From Kribbella pittospori (lineage in GTDB: Bacteria; Actinomycetota; Actinomycetes; Propionibacteriales; Kribbellaceae), in assembly GCF_004331465.1 (NCBI RefSeq), contig NZ_SJKB01000004.1, positions 620,001-684,000 of the forward strand: 64,000 bases of DNA. The letters run 5' to 3'. The position numbers and the translations under genes are program-made. Position 1 is the stretch's first letter, and each line of letters opens with the position of its first letter. Shown here piece by piece: positions 1 through 8,320 of this stretch. The notes under the pieces were generated by a model. It was not told where the DNA came from and did no database searches. It saw only the letters and a program-made list of their open reading frames with translations.

Positions 1-888
1 GGTACGCCGGATGACGGTGTGGAAGACGCGTTCGTCGAAGGCCTGGACCACCCGGTCGAGGACCTCCCGGGCGTGCGTCGTACGCCCGTCGAACATGGTG
101 CCGAGGATGCCGACGATCTCCAGTTTCGGGTTGAGCCGGTCCTGCACCTTGCCGATCGTGTCGGTCAGCATGGCCAGGCCGCGGAGCGCGAAGAACTCGC
201 ACTCCAGCGGTACGACGATGCCGTTCGACGCGGTCAGCGCGTTCACCGTGAGCAGACCGAGCGACGGTGCGCAGTCGATCAGGATCACGTCGTAGTTGGG
301 GATGATCGGCTCGAGCACCCGCTGCAGGGTGTACTCCCGGGCGACCTCCTGGACCAGCTGCACCTCGGCCGCGGACAGGTCGATGTTGGCCGGCAGGAGA
401 TCGAGGTTCTCCACCCGGGTCGGCCGGATCACCTCGGCCGGGGTGATGTCGCGCTGCATCAGCAGGTTGTAGACCGACAGCTCCAGGTCGTGCGGCTGGA
501 CGCCGAGGCCGATCGAGGCGGACCCCTGCGGGTCGAAGTCGATCAGCAGCACCTTGCGCCCGGTCTCGGCGATCGCCGCGCCGAGGTTGATCGTGGTGGT
601 GGTCTTACCCACGCCACCCTTCTGGTTGCACATCGCGATCACCTGGGCCGGGCCGGTCTTGTCCGGCCGCTGCGGCACCGGCAGGTCCGGCAGTGGCCGG
701 CCGGTCGGCCCGATCTTGTTCCTCGGGCCGTGCGCGTCAGTCACAGGTGCGATGTCCTCCGCGGTGAGCTTGGCCGTCGGCCGGGGCATCTCCGCATAGT
801 TGTCGGGTACGGTCAGGTTCCGCTGCGGCGCGATCGGTTGGGCAGGCGTCGGCAGCTGCTCGGTGCCCGGGAATGTCGACTCGTTCAT
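1..888 (-). CDS. ParA/Soj-family ATPase (C-terminus beyond window)
   Basis: Deviant Walker ATPase of the ParA/Soj/MinD class, normally involved in chromosome or cargo positioning. Translating the minus strand from the ATG at 888 gives about 80 proline-rich, poorly structured residues, then the P-loop at residues 90-97 (KGGVGKTT). A second conserved block follows, with LLIDFDPQGS, and later the LIDCAPSLGLLT block. The gene runs off the left edge, so about 296 codons are seen and the end is missing. It lies upstream (left) of xerD and ald on the same strand, as in other actinobacteria where this second ParA paralogue sits near scpA/scpB. The family call is firm; the cargo is unknown. Confidence 0.9.
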   Translation of the reverse strand, partial: MNESTFPGTEQLPTPAQPIAPQRNLTVPDNYAEMPRPTAKLTAEDIAPVTDAHGPRNKIGPTGRPLPDLPVPQRPDKTGPAQVIAMCNQKGGVGKTTTTINLGAAIAETGRKVLLIDFDPQGSASIGLGVQPHDLELSVYNLLMQRDITPAEVIRPTRVENLDLLPANIDLSAAEVQLVQEVAREYTLQRVLEPIIPNYDVILIDCAPSLGLLTVNALTASNGIVVPLECEFFALRGLAMLTDTIGKVQDRLNPKLEIVGILGTMFDGRTTHAREVLDRVVQAFDERVFHTVIRRT

Positions 889-1245
889 GACTCGTCAAAC
901 CTTTCAACCGATACGGGCGATCCCAGCGACTGTAAGCGTGCATTCAAGCACTCTCAACCAGCCACTCCGCACCGGGGTGGGGTGGTTTGTCGACATGCCT
1001 CCAAGCGCGGTCGATCACCGCGCCAGGATGACCAACCGTAGTCAGATGATCGCACACCGTCCCGGGAGCGACTCCATCGGGGCTACGGTTTCACGAGCCT
1101 GCCCGTCCCGTGCCGCCGACCGAGCCGCGATCGGCCGGCACAGGACGAACGCGACGACGAAGACCGCCGTGCGTCCATGAGGTACGTCGTCATGCTCGCC
1201 GGGCACAAGCAGCGATCTGCTCGGTCACGGCGCTCAGACTAGGCG
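889..1245. other. Intergenic region between parA-like gene and xerD
   Basis: About 357 bases without a convincing gene. Short reading frames here lack codon bias and ribosome sites. It must contain the parA promoter and the end of the xerD transcript. I see no strong terminator hairpin, repeat or RNA gene. Confidence 0.5.
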
Positions 1246-2178
1246 TCAGGACGACAGAGCACGGGGATGTGACGTCGCGTAGACCTCGCGGAGTTTGTCG
1301 ACGGTGACGAGCGTGTAGACCTGCGTGGTGGTGACGGACGCGTGGCCGAGGAGCTCTTGCACCACGCGGACGTCAGCACCGCCGTCCAGCAGATGAGTGG
1401 CGAACGAGTGGCGCAGCGTGTGCGGTGAGATCTCCTTCGCGATCCCCGCGCGCTGTGCGGCCCGGCGCAGTACGGTCCATGCGCTCTGCCGCGACAGCCG
1501 ACCACCTCGCGCGTTGAGGAACAGAGCCGGCGTACCGCGCCCGCGCTGCACCAGATCCGGACGGCCACGGACCTGGTACGCCGACAACGCGTCGCGGGCG
1601 TAGGACCCGACCGGGACGACCCGCTCCTTGCTGCCCTTACCGCGCAGCAGAACCGCACCGGCTTCCAGATCGATGTCGTCGACATCCAGTCCGACCGCTT
1701 CAGAGATGCGGGCTCCGGTCCCGTACAGAAACTCCAGCAACGCCGCGTCCCGCGTTGCGAGTACGGCGGGTTCCGCTTCGGCTCCCGCGGCCGCGGCGAG
1801 GATCCGGGTGACCTCGTCGACGGAGAGTGCCTTGGGCAACCGCTGCGGTGGCGCCGGCGGCTTCACCGCGGCTGCCGGATCCACAGCGGTCAGCCCTTCA
1901 CGCAGACAGAACCGGTGAAAGCCCCGGACTGCGACCAGAGTGCGGCCGGCACTCGATGCTGTGAGCGGCGGATGGTCCGCGTCGCCCTCTCGCAGCCGCA
2001 TCAGGAAGTCACTCACCACGGCCTCGCTGACGCGGCCGAGATCGTCGATCCCGGCCGCCGCGAGGTAACCGTCGTACCGGCGCAGGTCACGCCGGTACGA
2101 CGCCAGGGTGTTCGCGGCCAGGCCGCGCTCGACCGTGAGGTGGTCCAGGTATGCGCTGACCGCCCGGCCGATGCTCAG
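1246..2178 (-). CDS. xerD: Site-specific tyrosine recombinase XerD
   Basis: Tyrosine recombinase of the XerC/XerD type, which resolves chromosome dimers at dif. It has an N-terminal SAM-like core-binding domain (about residues 1-95) and a catalytic domain (about 110-310). The catalytic residues are visible: R157 (GTGARISE), K181 (KGSKER), H253 and R256 (HTLRHSFATHLL), H279 (LLGHAS) and Y288 (QVYT). Length is 310 residues, normal for the family. The start is unusual: homologous sequence begins immediately at a CTG (2178-2176) that overlaps the ald stop (2177-2175) as CTGA, with GAGGTG upstream as ribosome site. No ATG, GTG or TTG fits in this frame nearby. It is translationally coupled to ald. 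This is core chromosomal machinery, not a mobile-element integrase, judging by its neighbours. Confidence 0.92.
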   Translation of the reverse strand: MSIGRAVSAYLDHLTVERGLAANTLASYRRDLRRYDGYLAAAGIDDLGRVSEAVVSDFLMRLREGDADHPPLTASSAGRTLVAVRGFHRFCLREGLTAVDPAAAVKPPAPPQRLPKALSVDEVTRILAAAAGAEAEPAVLATRDAALLEFLYGTGARISEAVGLDVDDIDLEAGAVLLRGKGSKERVVPVGSYARDALSAYQVRGRPDLVQRGRGTPALFLNARGGRLSRQSAWTVLRRAAQRAGIAKEISPHTLRHSFATHLLDGGADVRVVQELLGHASVTTTQVYTLVTVDKLREVYATSHPRALSS

Positions 2179-3290
2179 ACCAGCACCTCGTCGAGCTTCA
2201 ACTGCGGCAGGTCGTGTGCCTCGGCGACCGGGCCGTAGGTGACCTGGCCGTCGAAGGTGTTCAGTCCCAGTGCGAGGCTGTGGTCGCGCCTCAGCGCCTC
2301 CCGCCAGCCCAGGTTCGCCAGCTCGACGGCGTACGGCATGGTCACGTTGGTGAGTGCGTACGTCGAGGTGTTCGGGACCGCGCCGGGCATGTTCGCGACG
2401 CAGTAGAACAGCGAGTCGTGGACCTGGTACACCGGGTCGGCGTGCGTGGTCGGGTGCGAGTCCTCGAAGCAACCGCCCTGGTCGATGGCGATGTCGACGA
2501 GCACGCTGCCCCGCTTCATCCGGCTGACCATGTCGTTGCTGACCAACTTCGGTGCCTTCGCCCCCGGCACCAGCACCGCACCGATCACCAGGTCCGCCTC
2601 GAGTACGGCCTTCTCGATCTCGAACGCGTTCGCGGCGATCGTCAGCAGGTGCCCCTGGTAGATCCGGTCGGCCTCGCGCAGCCGCGCGATGTTGCGGTCG
2701 AACAACTGCACCTGCGCCTGCATGCCGAGGGCGATCGCGGCCGCGTTCATCCCGGCGACACCCGCGCCGATGATCACGACCCGCGCCGGGTGCACGCCGG
2801 AGACGCCACCCATCAGCACACCGCGGCCACCGCCGCTGCGCATCAGGTGGTAGGCACCGGCCTGCGGGGCGAGCCGGCCGGCCACCTCGCTCATCGGCGC
2901 GAGCAGCGGCAGCGACCCGTCCGAGAGCTGCACCGTCTCGTACGCGATACCGGTGATCCCCGACGTCAGCAGTGCGTCCGTGCACTCGCGGCTGGCGGCC
3001 AGATGCAGGTAGGTGAACAGGACCTGGTCCTTGCGCATCCGGTGGTACTCCTCGGCCACCGGCTCCTTCACCTTGAGCACCAGCTCGGCCTCGGCCCAGA
3101 CGTCGTCCGCGGTCGGCAGGATCCGTGCCCCGGCCGCCACGAACTCGTCATCGGGGATCAGCGAACCGGCCCCCGCATCCCGCTCGATCAGAACCTCGTG
3201 CCCGCTGCGCACGAACTCGTGCACACCGGCCGGGGTGATGGCCACCCGGTACTCGTGGTTCTTGACTTCCTTCGGAACTCCGACCTTCAC
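2175..3290 (-). CDS. ald: Alanine dehydrogenase
   Basis: NAD-dependent L-alanine dehydrogenase, interconverting alanine with pyruvate plus ammonia. Visible features are the N-terminal KEVKNHEYRVAITP block with the substrate-binding Arg, a KVKEP block with the conserved Lys, YLHLAASRE with the catalytic His, the Rossmann motif GAGVAGMNAA, and VDIAIDQGG. The GTG at 3290 gives 371 residues, the usual length, and follows an AAGAAGGG ribosome site; a GTG six codons upstream is less likely. Its stop overlaps the xerD start. An 8-bp direct repeat about 240 bases upstream (3533-3551) may be regulatory. The ald-xerD-parA order is as in Streptomyces. Confidence 0.95.
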   Translation of the reverse strand: MKVGVPKEVKNHEYRVAITPAGVHEFVRSGHEVLIERDAGAGSLIPDDEFVAAGARILPTADDVWAEAELVLKVKEPVAEEYHRMRKDQVLFTYLHLAASRECTDALLTSGITGIAYETVQLSDGSLPLLAPMSEVAGRLAPQAGAYHLMRSGGGRGVLMGGVSGVHPARVVIIGAGVAGMNAAAIALGMQAQVQLFDRNIARLREADRIYQGHLLTIAANAFEIEKAVLEADLVIGAVLVPGAKAPKLVSNDMVSRMKRGSVLVDIAIDQGGCFEDSHPTTHADPVYQVHDSLFYCVANMPGAVPNTSTYALTNVTMPYAVELANLGWREALRRDHSLALGLNTFDGQVTYGPVAEAHDLPQLKLDEVLV

Positions 3291-3648
3291 AACTCGCCCT
3301 TCTTTCACATTCCAGGTGTGCGGCCCACGTCGTTGTGTCCGCGGCCCGGCGGTGAGGGGTGTGCTGCCAGGTCGCTGCCGAGTGTAAGCCCGCGAAGTTC
3401 ATACCACCTGATCGGATGGTCTGATCGTGACACGACTCGCTGATTCGTTGCCCGGCGGTTCGGTTACACTCTTGTACGACGCCGTGGCGGCGCGTGACGT
3501 TGACGCTGGAATCCCTTGCCCCGCAGGCTTTGCGCAATCTTGACGCAATCTCCATTTCTGTCTTAACGCCAGTTTTGCACTGCCCCGAAGGGCGGACCTG
3601 TGCGCACTTCCGGTACCCCGGTTGAAACGCCCGTTGGAAGGTCGTGAC
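3291..3648. other. Divergent intergenic region ald / kinase-like gene
   Basis: About 358 bases between the divergent ald and 3649 genes. No gene is supported. It holds a tandem 8-bp direct repeat at 3533-3551 (annotated separately) and AT-richer stretches around 3465-3480 and 3550-3575 that could hold promoters. This is the left boundary of the accessory island. Confidence 0.5.
3533..3551. promoter_or_regulatory. Tandem direct repeat upstream of ald
   Basis: CGCAATCT occurs at 3533-3540 and again at 3544-3551, separated by TGA, giving an 11-bp period, one helical turn. Such spacing suits a dimeric or oligomeric regulator, for example an Lrp/AsnC-type AldR. The link to ald is inference. Confidence 0.35.
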
Positions 3649-4395
3649 ATGGAGCAAGAGATCGCCCTGCCGGGCGGCAATGTCGGTGGTGCCGTCCGCG
3701 TCGGCGACACCGTGCGGCGGGCCACCGGGCCGTGGACGCCGGCCGTTCATGGACTGCTCAACCACCTGGCCGCAGCCGGACTGACCGGCGTACCTCGGGT
3801 ACACGGTTTCGACGACAGCGGACGCGAGATCCTCGATTTCCTGCCGGGTACGTCGTACGGCCCCGAGGTGCCCGATGACGTGCTGGTCGACGCGATGCAT
3901 TGGCTCGCGCAGTACCACCGTGTAGTCGCGTCGTACCGGCCAGTGGGCGAGGTCGTCTGGCGGACAAGTCACGGTGAACTCGCGGCCGATCAGATCATCT
4001 GCATGCACGACTACGGGTACTACAACTGGATCGGCACCGAGGACGGGTTCAGCGGCGTGATCGACTGGGACATGGCCGGCCCGGGCGTACCGCTGGACGA
4101 CATCGCCTTCACCGCCTGGAACACCGCACCACTCGCGATGCCGATGGACCCCGCCTACCAGGCCGCCCGGCTGCGATTGATGGCCGAGGCGTACGGCGGT
4201 GACGTGTTCACGCCACTGCAGATCCTCGAGGGCGCTCCGTTGCGCGCGCAACGATCCGCTCGCGTCATCCGCGCCGGTCAGGTTGCCGGCGATCCGGGCA
4301 TGCTCAACCTCGCGACCGTCGGCGAACCGGAGCGCACCGAACACCGGCTGAAGGACCTGCAACGACGGGTCCCGGAGATCGCCGCCCACCTTTGA
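3649..4395 (+). CDS. Aminoglycoside phosphotransferase-family kinase-like protein
   Basis: A 248-residue protein of the APH/choline-kinase fold. The N-terminal lobe is recognisable by GGNVGGAVRVGDTVRR and the GVPRVHGFDD-GREILDFLPG stretch. The catalytic and metal-binding elements are CMHDYGYYNW (normally CHGD-x-x-P-x-N) and GVIDWDMAGPG (DFG-like Asp). The catalytic Asp and Asn are present, but the surrounding loop departs from the usual HGDLxPxN form. Start ATG 3649 follows GGAAGG. Substrate unknown: many actinobacterial members are not resistance enzymes. First gene of the accessory region to the right of ald. Confidence 0.75.
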   Translation: MEQEIALPGGNVGGAVRVGDTVRRATGPWTPAVHGLLNHLAAAGLTGVPRVHGFDDSGREILDFLPGTSYGPEVPDDVLVDAMHWLAQYHRVVASYRPVGEVVWRTSHGELAADQIICMHDYGYYNWIGTEDGFSGVIDWDMAGPGVPLDDIAFTAWNTAPLAMPMDPAYQAARLRLMAEAYGGDVFTPLQILEGAPLRAQRSARVIRAGQVAGDPGMLNLATVGEPERTEHRLKDLQRRVPEIAAHL

Positions 4396-4502
4396 CGTGA
4401 CAACCATCATTGACGCCCCCTCCGCGTCGTCGGGGATGCTTGACCATGGAGCCCGCCCGCCCCGGGTTGCACCCTGAGATCGGTCGACGAGAGGAGAACG
4501 AC

Positions 4503-5333
4503 GTGGCGGTCGAACTGGGACGGTTCGGGGTCTGGCACGGATCGCCGCACTGGGGCCCGGAACTGGCGGCCGGGCTGGAGCAGGCCGGGTACGGCACCCT
4601 GTGGCTGGGCGCATCGCCCGAGGCGGACCTGCGCGACGCGGAAGTGTTGCTCGCATCAACGAGTTCGGTTGCTGTCGGCACCAGCATCGTGAACATGTGG
4701 AAGTCGCCGGCGGCGGAGGTGGCGGCGTCGTACCACCGGCTGGAGGACGAGCATCCCGGGCGGTTCCTGCTCGGGGTCGGCATCGGCCACCCGGAGCGGA
4801 CCGGTACTTACCGGTCGCCGTACGAGACGATCGTGAGCTACCTCGACGAGTTGGACGACGCGAAAGTGCCGGCCGACCGGCGGGCGCTGGCCGCGCTCGG
4901 TCCGAAGGTGCTGAAACTGTCGGGCAGCCGGACTGCCGGCGCGCTGCCGTATCTGACGACGCCGGAGCACACCCGCGAAGCACGCCGGATCCTCGGCGGC
5001 GGGGTGCTGCTCGCGCCGGAGCAGATGATCGTGCTGGAGACCGACGACGAGATCGCGCGGTCCACGGCTCGCGATCGGCTGGCGTCGTACCTGCAGTTGA
5101 GCAACTACACCTCGAACTTCAAGCGGTACGGGTTCACCGACGACGACATCGCCGACGGCGGCAGTGACCGGCTGGTCGACGCGATGGTGCTGCACGGTTC
5201 GGCGGTGGAGGTCGCGGAGGGTCTGAACGCGCATCTGCAGGCCGGTGCGGACCACGTCGCGATCCAGTTGCTGGGGCCTGAGGGGGTCGACCTGCTGCCC
5301 GGGTACGAGGCGTTGGCAACGGTCCTCGGATAG
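4503..5333 (+). CDS. LLM-class F420-dependent oxidoreductase
   Basis: Luciferase-like monooxygenase fold of the actinobacterial F420-dependent subfamily. It is 276 residues from the GTG at 4503, which follows a GGAG ribosome site; an earlier in-frame ATG lies in non-coding-like sequence. Typical elements are ELGRFGVWHGS at the first strand, GYGTLWLGASPEADL, VAVGTSIVNMWKSPA, HPGRFLLGVGIGHPE, and the C-terminal LVDAMVLHGSAVEVAEGL where the cofactor phosphate usually binds. Substrate unknown. It stands alone between the kinase-like gene and a membrane protein gene. Confidence 0.85.
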   Translation: MAVELGRFGVWHGSPHWGPELAAGLEQAGYGTLWLGASPEADLRDAEVLLASTSSVAVGTSIVNMWKSPAAEVAASYHRLEDEHPGRFLLGVGIGHPERTGTYRSPYETIVSYLDELDDAKVPADRRALAALGPKVLKLSGSRTAGALPYLTTPEHTREARRILGGGVLLAPEQMIVLETDDEIARSTARDRLASYLQLSNYTSNFKRYGFTDDDIADGGSDRLVDAMVLHGSAVEVAEGLNAHLQAGADHVAIQLLGPEGVDLLPGYEALATVLG

Positions 5334-5459
5334 GGGTTGACGGAGCCGTCCGACGACGCGCCTGTTCGCCGGACGGCACCCCTTGAATCCCCGCTGGAAC
5401 GAGGGAACATCGGCAGTAGACGCACCACATCGTGCGGTGCGCTGTGGAGGTGTTTCCCC

Positions 5460-6155
5460 ATGACTGAGCGACATGAGTTGCGTTGGGGCGGCTTCGCCGG
5501 ACTGGCCTTCGTCGTCCTGGCTCTCCTGGGCAGATTCCTGCCCGGCACCCCTCCGACGGTCGGCGATTCGGACGGAACCATCACCGGCTACCTGAGCGAC
5601 CACCGGAACACGATCCTGATCGGCTCGCTGATGTGGTGCGCTGCGGCCGGGTTGATCATCTGGTTCGCCGCCGCGTTCGCCGAGGCGATGCGGGAGCGGG
5701 CCGAACGCAGTGACGTCCACCTGGCCCTGCTGGCCGGCTCGGTGCTGGTCGGTAGCGCGATCTTCGTGAACGCCGCACTCACCGGCGCGACCGCCTTCGG
5801 CGTCGACGGCCGGGACGCGGGCTTCTCCTTGATGCTGTTCGAGGTGACCGCGGTGATGACCACGATGATCGGCTTCGCCGCCGCTCTGCCGTTGGCCGCG
5901 GCAGGCATCGGCGTACTGCGGACCCGGCTGATGCCGAACTGGCTCGGATACCTCGCTCTGCTGGCCGCGGTGGTGTCGTTCGCCGGCGCCTTCGGGGTGT
6001 TCGTCTCCGACGGCACGTTCGTTGCCGGTGGCACCTTGATGACCACGGTCCCGTTGCTGCTGTCGTCGGTCTGGCTGGTCTGCGCCGGCGGCTACATGGT
6101 GCGCGAACACCTTCCGGAGGTGACCGCCGGCGAGGGCGTCGTACCGCAGACCTGA
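5460..6155 (+). CDS. Integral membrane protein of unknown function (DUF4386-like)
   Basis: A 231-residue protein with about six predicted hydrophobic segments: near residues 9-28, 50-75, 85-110, 120-150, 155-185 and 190-215. An extracytoplasmic loop PGTPPTVGDSDGTITGYLSDHR follows the first helix. This pattern resembles small actinobacterial membrane proteins often grouped as DUF4386; no catalytic motif is visible. Start ATG 5460 has GGAGG upstream. Ends four bases before the convergent cupin gene. Confidence 0.7.
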   Translation: MTERHELRWGGFAGLAFVVLALLGRFLPGTPPTVGDSDGTITGYLSDHRNTILIGSLMWCAAAGLIIWFAAAFAEAMRERAERSDVHLALLAGSVLVGSAIFVNAALTGATAFGVDGRDAGFSLMLFEVTAVMTTMIGFAAALPLAAAGIGVLRTRLMPNWLGYLALLAAVVSFAGAFGVFVSDGTFVAGGTLMTTVPLLLSSVWLVCAGGYMVREHLPEVTAGEGVVPQT

Positions 6156-6159
6156 GTGC

Positions 6160-6579
6160 CTAGAGCATCCTGAAATCCGCGAAGTCGAACCCTGGTGAGA
6201 CCACACAGGACACCAGGACCGGTTCGTCGTCAGCCGGACGTGCCGCTTGCCACGCGTTGGGTGGGATGACCACCTGAGGTTGCTGGCCGGCGTGCACGTC
6301 CGGTCCCAGGGTGACTGCCTCAGCGGTCTCGGGGGTGTCGCCGTACTCGAGTGTCAATGGGCCGCCCGAGTGCCAGAGCCAGATCTCCGCCGAGCGCACC
6401 TGATGCCAGCGCGACTCCTCGCCCGGCGCGAGCAGGAAGTAGATCGCGGTCGCACTCGCACGCGTTCCGCCGTACCCCTCGGGCTCGAACTCCACGTCCG
6501 ACCGCCACGTCTGTCGATACCAACCGCCCTCGGGATGAGGCTCCAGGCCCAGCAGTTCCGCCAACACAGGCTTCTCCAT
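6160..6579 (-). CDS. Cupin family protein (DUF985)
   Basis: Small 139-residue cupin of the DUF985 (cupin_5) type. Family signatures are HPEGGWYRQTWRS near the N-terminus, SATAIYFLLAPGEESRWHQVRSAE, and VVIPPNAWQAARP. The WHQV and HSGG positions supply possible metal ligands. Members are uncharacterised sugar- or metal-binding-like cupins, so the function is not known. The gene lies convergent to 5460-6155. Upstream of its start is a short BlaI-like remnant. Confidence 0.85.
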   Translation of the reverse strand: MEKPVLAELLGLEPHPEGGWYRQTWRSDVEFEPEGYGGTRASATAIYFLLAPGEESRWHQVRSAEIWLWHSGGPLTLEYGDTPETAEAVTLGPDVHAGQQPQVVIPPNAWQAARPADDEPVLVSCVVSPGFDFADFRML

Positions 6580-6597
6580 GCGTTCATTCTCGGGCCC

Positions 6598-6650
6598 AGC
6601 CGCGTCAGGATGGTGTGCACCGTGGTGTAGGCGAGGTCGCCGGCCATCGC
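6598..6650 (-). pseudogene. Short remnant resembling BlaI/MecI repressor helix
   Basis: The minus strand encodes AGDLAYTTVHTILTRL between about 6647 and 6598. This closely resembles the DNA-recognition region of BlaI/MecI-family repressors (typically LAYTTVMTILTRL). The frame is not a full gene on either side: the sequence after it runs into the DUF985 start. I read it as a decayed fragment, though a chance match cannot be excluded. Confidence 0.4.
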
Positions 6651-6683
6651 GGCATGTCTACAAGCGTTTTCTCCGCCTCCCTT

Positions 6684-6702
6684 CCGCCTGACGGGTGAGT
6701 GC
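6684..6702 (+). promoter_or_regulatory. CRCCYG-GGGTGAGTRC element (site A)
   Basis: CCGCCTGACGGGTGAGTGC, about 86 bases before the hemerythrin-like gene. It matches similar sequences before the class I aldolase (11179), rpe (14096) and the aldolase-like gene (46323 and 46379). Possible binding site shared by the Calvin genes; the binding protein is not known. Confidence 0.4.
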
Positions 6703-6788
6703 GGGGGTGAGCCGAAGATCAGCCTTGTGCCCTTGTGAACGGACCCGGAGACTCGGTGCTCCCAGCCCCCAGCTCGCGAGGTGCACCG

Positions 6789-7397
6789 ATGCGAACACTC
6801 TTGAGTGAAGTCGAAGACCGCCACGCTGCTCTGCTGAATCTGCTGCAGACCGCCGCACATCGCGGGTCGCCGGCCCAGCCCGGCGAAGCGCGGATGAACA
6901 CCGACAGGTTCCTCGCCGAAGCCAGCCGTCACACGGCCGCCGCCACCCGGGTCCTGCTTCCGTCGATCGCGAAACATCTCCCGGCCGGACGGTCCGAGGT
7001 CCGCGATCATCTGCGGGCGATCCGGCGGCTGGAACTGACGCTGGTGAAGGCCAAGGCGAAGGAGTACGGCCAAGCCCAGACAGTCCGTACGCCGTGGCCG
7101 TCGGTGTGGGCCGGAGTCCGCACTCACCTCGCCCGGACCATCGCCGCCGAACGTCGCCTCGCAGCGATGCTGGCGGAGCATCTCGAGTCCGGCGATGACG
7201 CCCGCCTGCGCGAACGGTTCACACGGGCGATCGCCACCTCGCCGACCCGGCCGCACCCCCACCTGCCGCACACCGGCCTGATGGGCTACTGCACGCGGTT
7301 GGTCTGGGCGAAACTCGACGCACTCTGGGACGAGGTCGAAGGCCGGGTCACATCTCCCTCGCCGGCCGTCTCTGCCAGGAACACGCTGCTGCCGTAG
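6789..7397 (+). CDS. Hemerythrin-like (HHE) protein, tentative
   Basis: A 202-residue helical protein with spaced histidines (RHAALL near residue 10, SRHTAAATRVLLPSIAKHL near 48-65, MLAEHLES near 130), a pattern seen in HHE/hemerythrin-like proteins. The call rests on this pattern only. Start ATG 6789 follows GAGGTG. The last 112 bases overlap the 3' end of cbbX on the opposite strand. The position next to RuBisCO genes may mean a redox- or O2-related role, which is speculation. A CRCCYG-GGGTGAGT element precedes it. Confidence 0.55.
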   Translation: MRTLLSEVEDRHAALLNLLQTAAHRGSPAQPGEARMNTDRFLAEASRHTAAATRVLLPSIAKHLPAGRSEVRDHLRAIRRLELTLVKAKAKEYGQAQTVRTPWPSVWAGVRTHLARTIAAERRLAAMLAEHLESGDDARLRERFTRAIATSPTRPHPHLPHTGLMGYCTRLVWAKLDALWDEVEGRVTSPSPAVSARNTLLP

Positions 7398-8317
7398 ATG
7401 TCCTCCGCCGTCAGCGTGATCAGATCCTCCTTGCGCAGCGGGCGTCTGAGCTCGACCAGCCGCCTGGCCTGACGGAGACGGGAGCGCTCGATCGCGTTGC
7501 GGACGCTACGGGCATTGGAGAACCGAGGCCGCTGCACCCGCTTGGTCAGGTACTCCGAGAACGCGGACTGCGCGGCGTCGTCGAAACGGAAGTTCTCCGA
7601 GGTCAGCATCAGGTCGGCGATCTGGACGAGTTCGGCGTGGTCGTAGTCGTCGAAGCCGATGTGGTGTGGAACCCGCGAACTCAGACCCGGGTTGGCGGAG
7701 AAGAAGGTCGCCATCCGGTCCGGGTAGCCGGCGAAGATGACGACCAGGTCACCTCGCTCGTTCTCCATCTCGGTCAGCAGGATCTCGATCACCTCCTGTC
7801 CGTAGTCGCGTTCGTTGTCGGGCCGGAACAGGTAGTAGGCCTCGTCGATGAACAGCACCCCACCGGCCGCCCGCGCGATCGCCTCCTTGGTCTTCGGCGC
7901 GGTGTGGCCGATGAACTGACCGACGAGATCGTCGCGGGTGACGGTGTGCACCCGCGGCGCGCGGATGTACCCGAGCGCGTGCAGAATCGCGGCCATCCGG
8001 AGCGCCACCGTCGTCTTCCCGGTCCCGGGTCCGCCGGTGAAGCTCATGTGCAGCGTGGGCCGCGACGACGTCAGCCCGAACTGACGACGCGCGCGATCCA
8101 CCAGCAGGAGCGAGGCGATCTCACGGACCCGGCGCTTGACCGGGGCCAGCCCGACCAGCTCCGCGTCCAGGGCGGCCAGGGTCTCCTCGACCCTGGCCGC
8201 GGCCTCGTCGACCGAAAGATCGAGCTCGGCGTCGTCCGTCAGCACTTCCGGTTCCACGACCTCGACCGGCGCGTCCGGAGCCGGGCGAGGGACACCGAAG
8301 CCCTTCGGCGTGTCCAT
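7286..8317 (-). CDS. cbbX: CbbX, AAA+ red-type RuBisCO activase
   Basis: Hexameric AAA+ ATPase that removes inhibitory sugar phosphates from red-type RuBisCO by pulling on the large-subunit C-terminus. Visible are Walker A GGPGTGKT, the substrate-loop region VGQFIGHTAPKTKE, Walker B VLFIDEAYYL, the arginine-finger region around GLSSRVPHHIGFDDY, and sensor 2 near NARSVRNAIERSRLRQ. It has 343 residues: an extra N-terminal segment of about 50 and a C-terminal tail of about 25 go beyond the usual core, and the tail-coding DNA overlaps the convergent 6789 gene. Third gene of rbcL-rbcS-cbbX, three bases after rbcS. Confidence 0.95.
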   Translation of the reverse strand: MDTPKGFGVPRPAPDAPVEVVEPEVLTDDAELDLSVDEAAARVEETLAALDAELVGLAPVKRRVREIASLLLVDRARRQFGLTSSRPTLHMSFTGGPGTGKTTVALRMAAILHALGYIRAPRVHTVTRDDLVGQFIGHTAPKTKEAIARAAGGVLFIDEAYYLFRPDNERDYGQEVIEILLTEMENERGDLVVIFAGYPDRMATFFSANPGLSSRVPHHIGFDDYDHAELVQIADLMLTSENFRFDDAAQSAFSEYLTKRVQRPRFSNARSVRNAIERSRLRQARRLVELRRPLRKEDLITLTAEDIYGSSVFLAETAGEGDVTRPSTSSQSASSFAQTNRVQ

Positions 8318-8320
8318 CCG

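Noticed and set aside
1246..2178. XerD as the integrase of a mobile island
   Set aside because: It is the normal chromosomal XerD by motifs and by its ald/parA neighbours.
2179..2985. N-terminal extension of the xerD frame reaching to 2985
   Set aside because: It lies out of frame inside ald, has no XerD similarity, and would nearly double the normal size.
3649..4395. Aminoglycoside resistance gene
   Set aside because: The fold fits APH-type kinases but the active-site loop departs from resistance enzymes and no resistance context is present.
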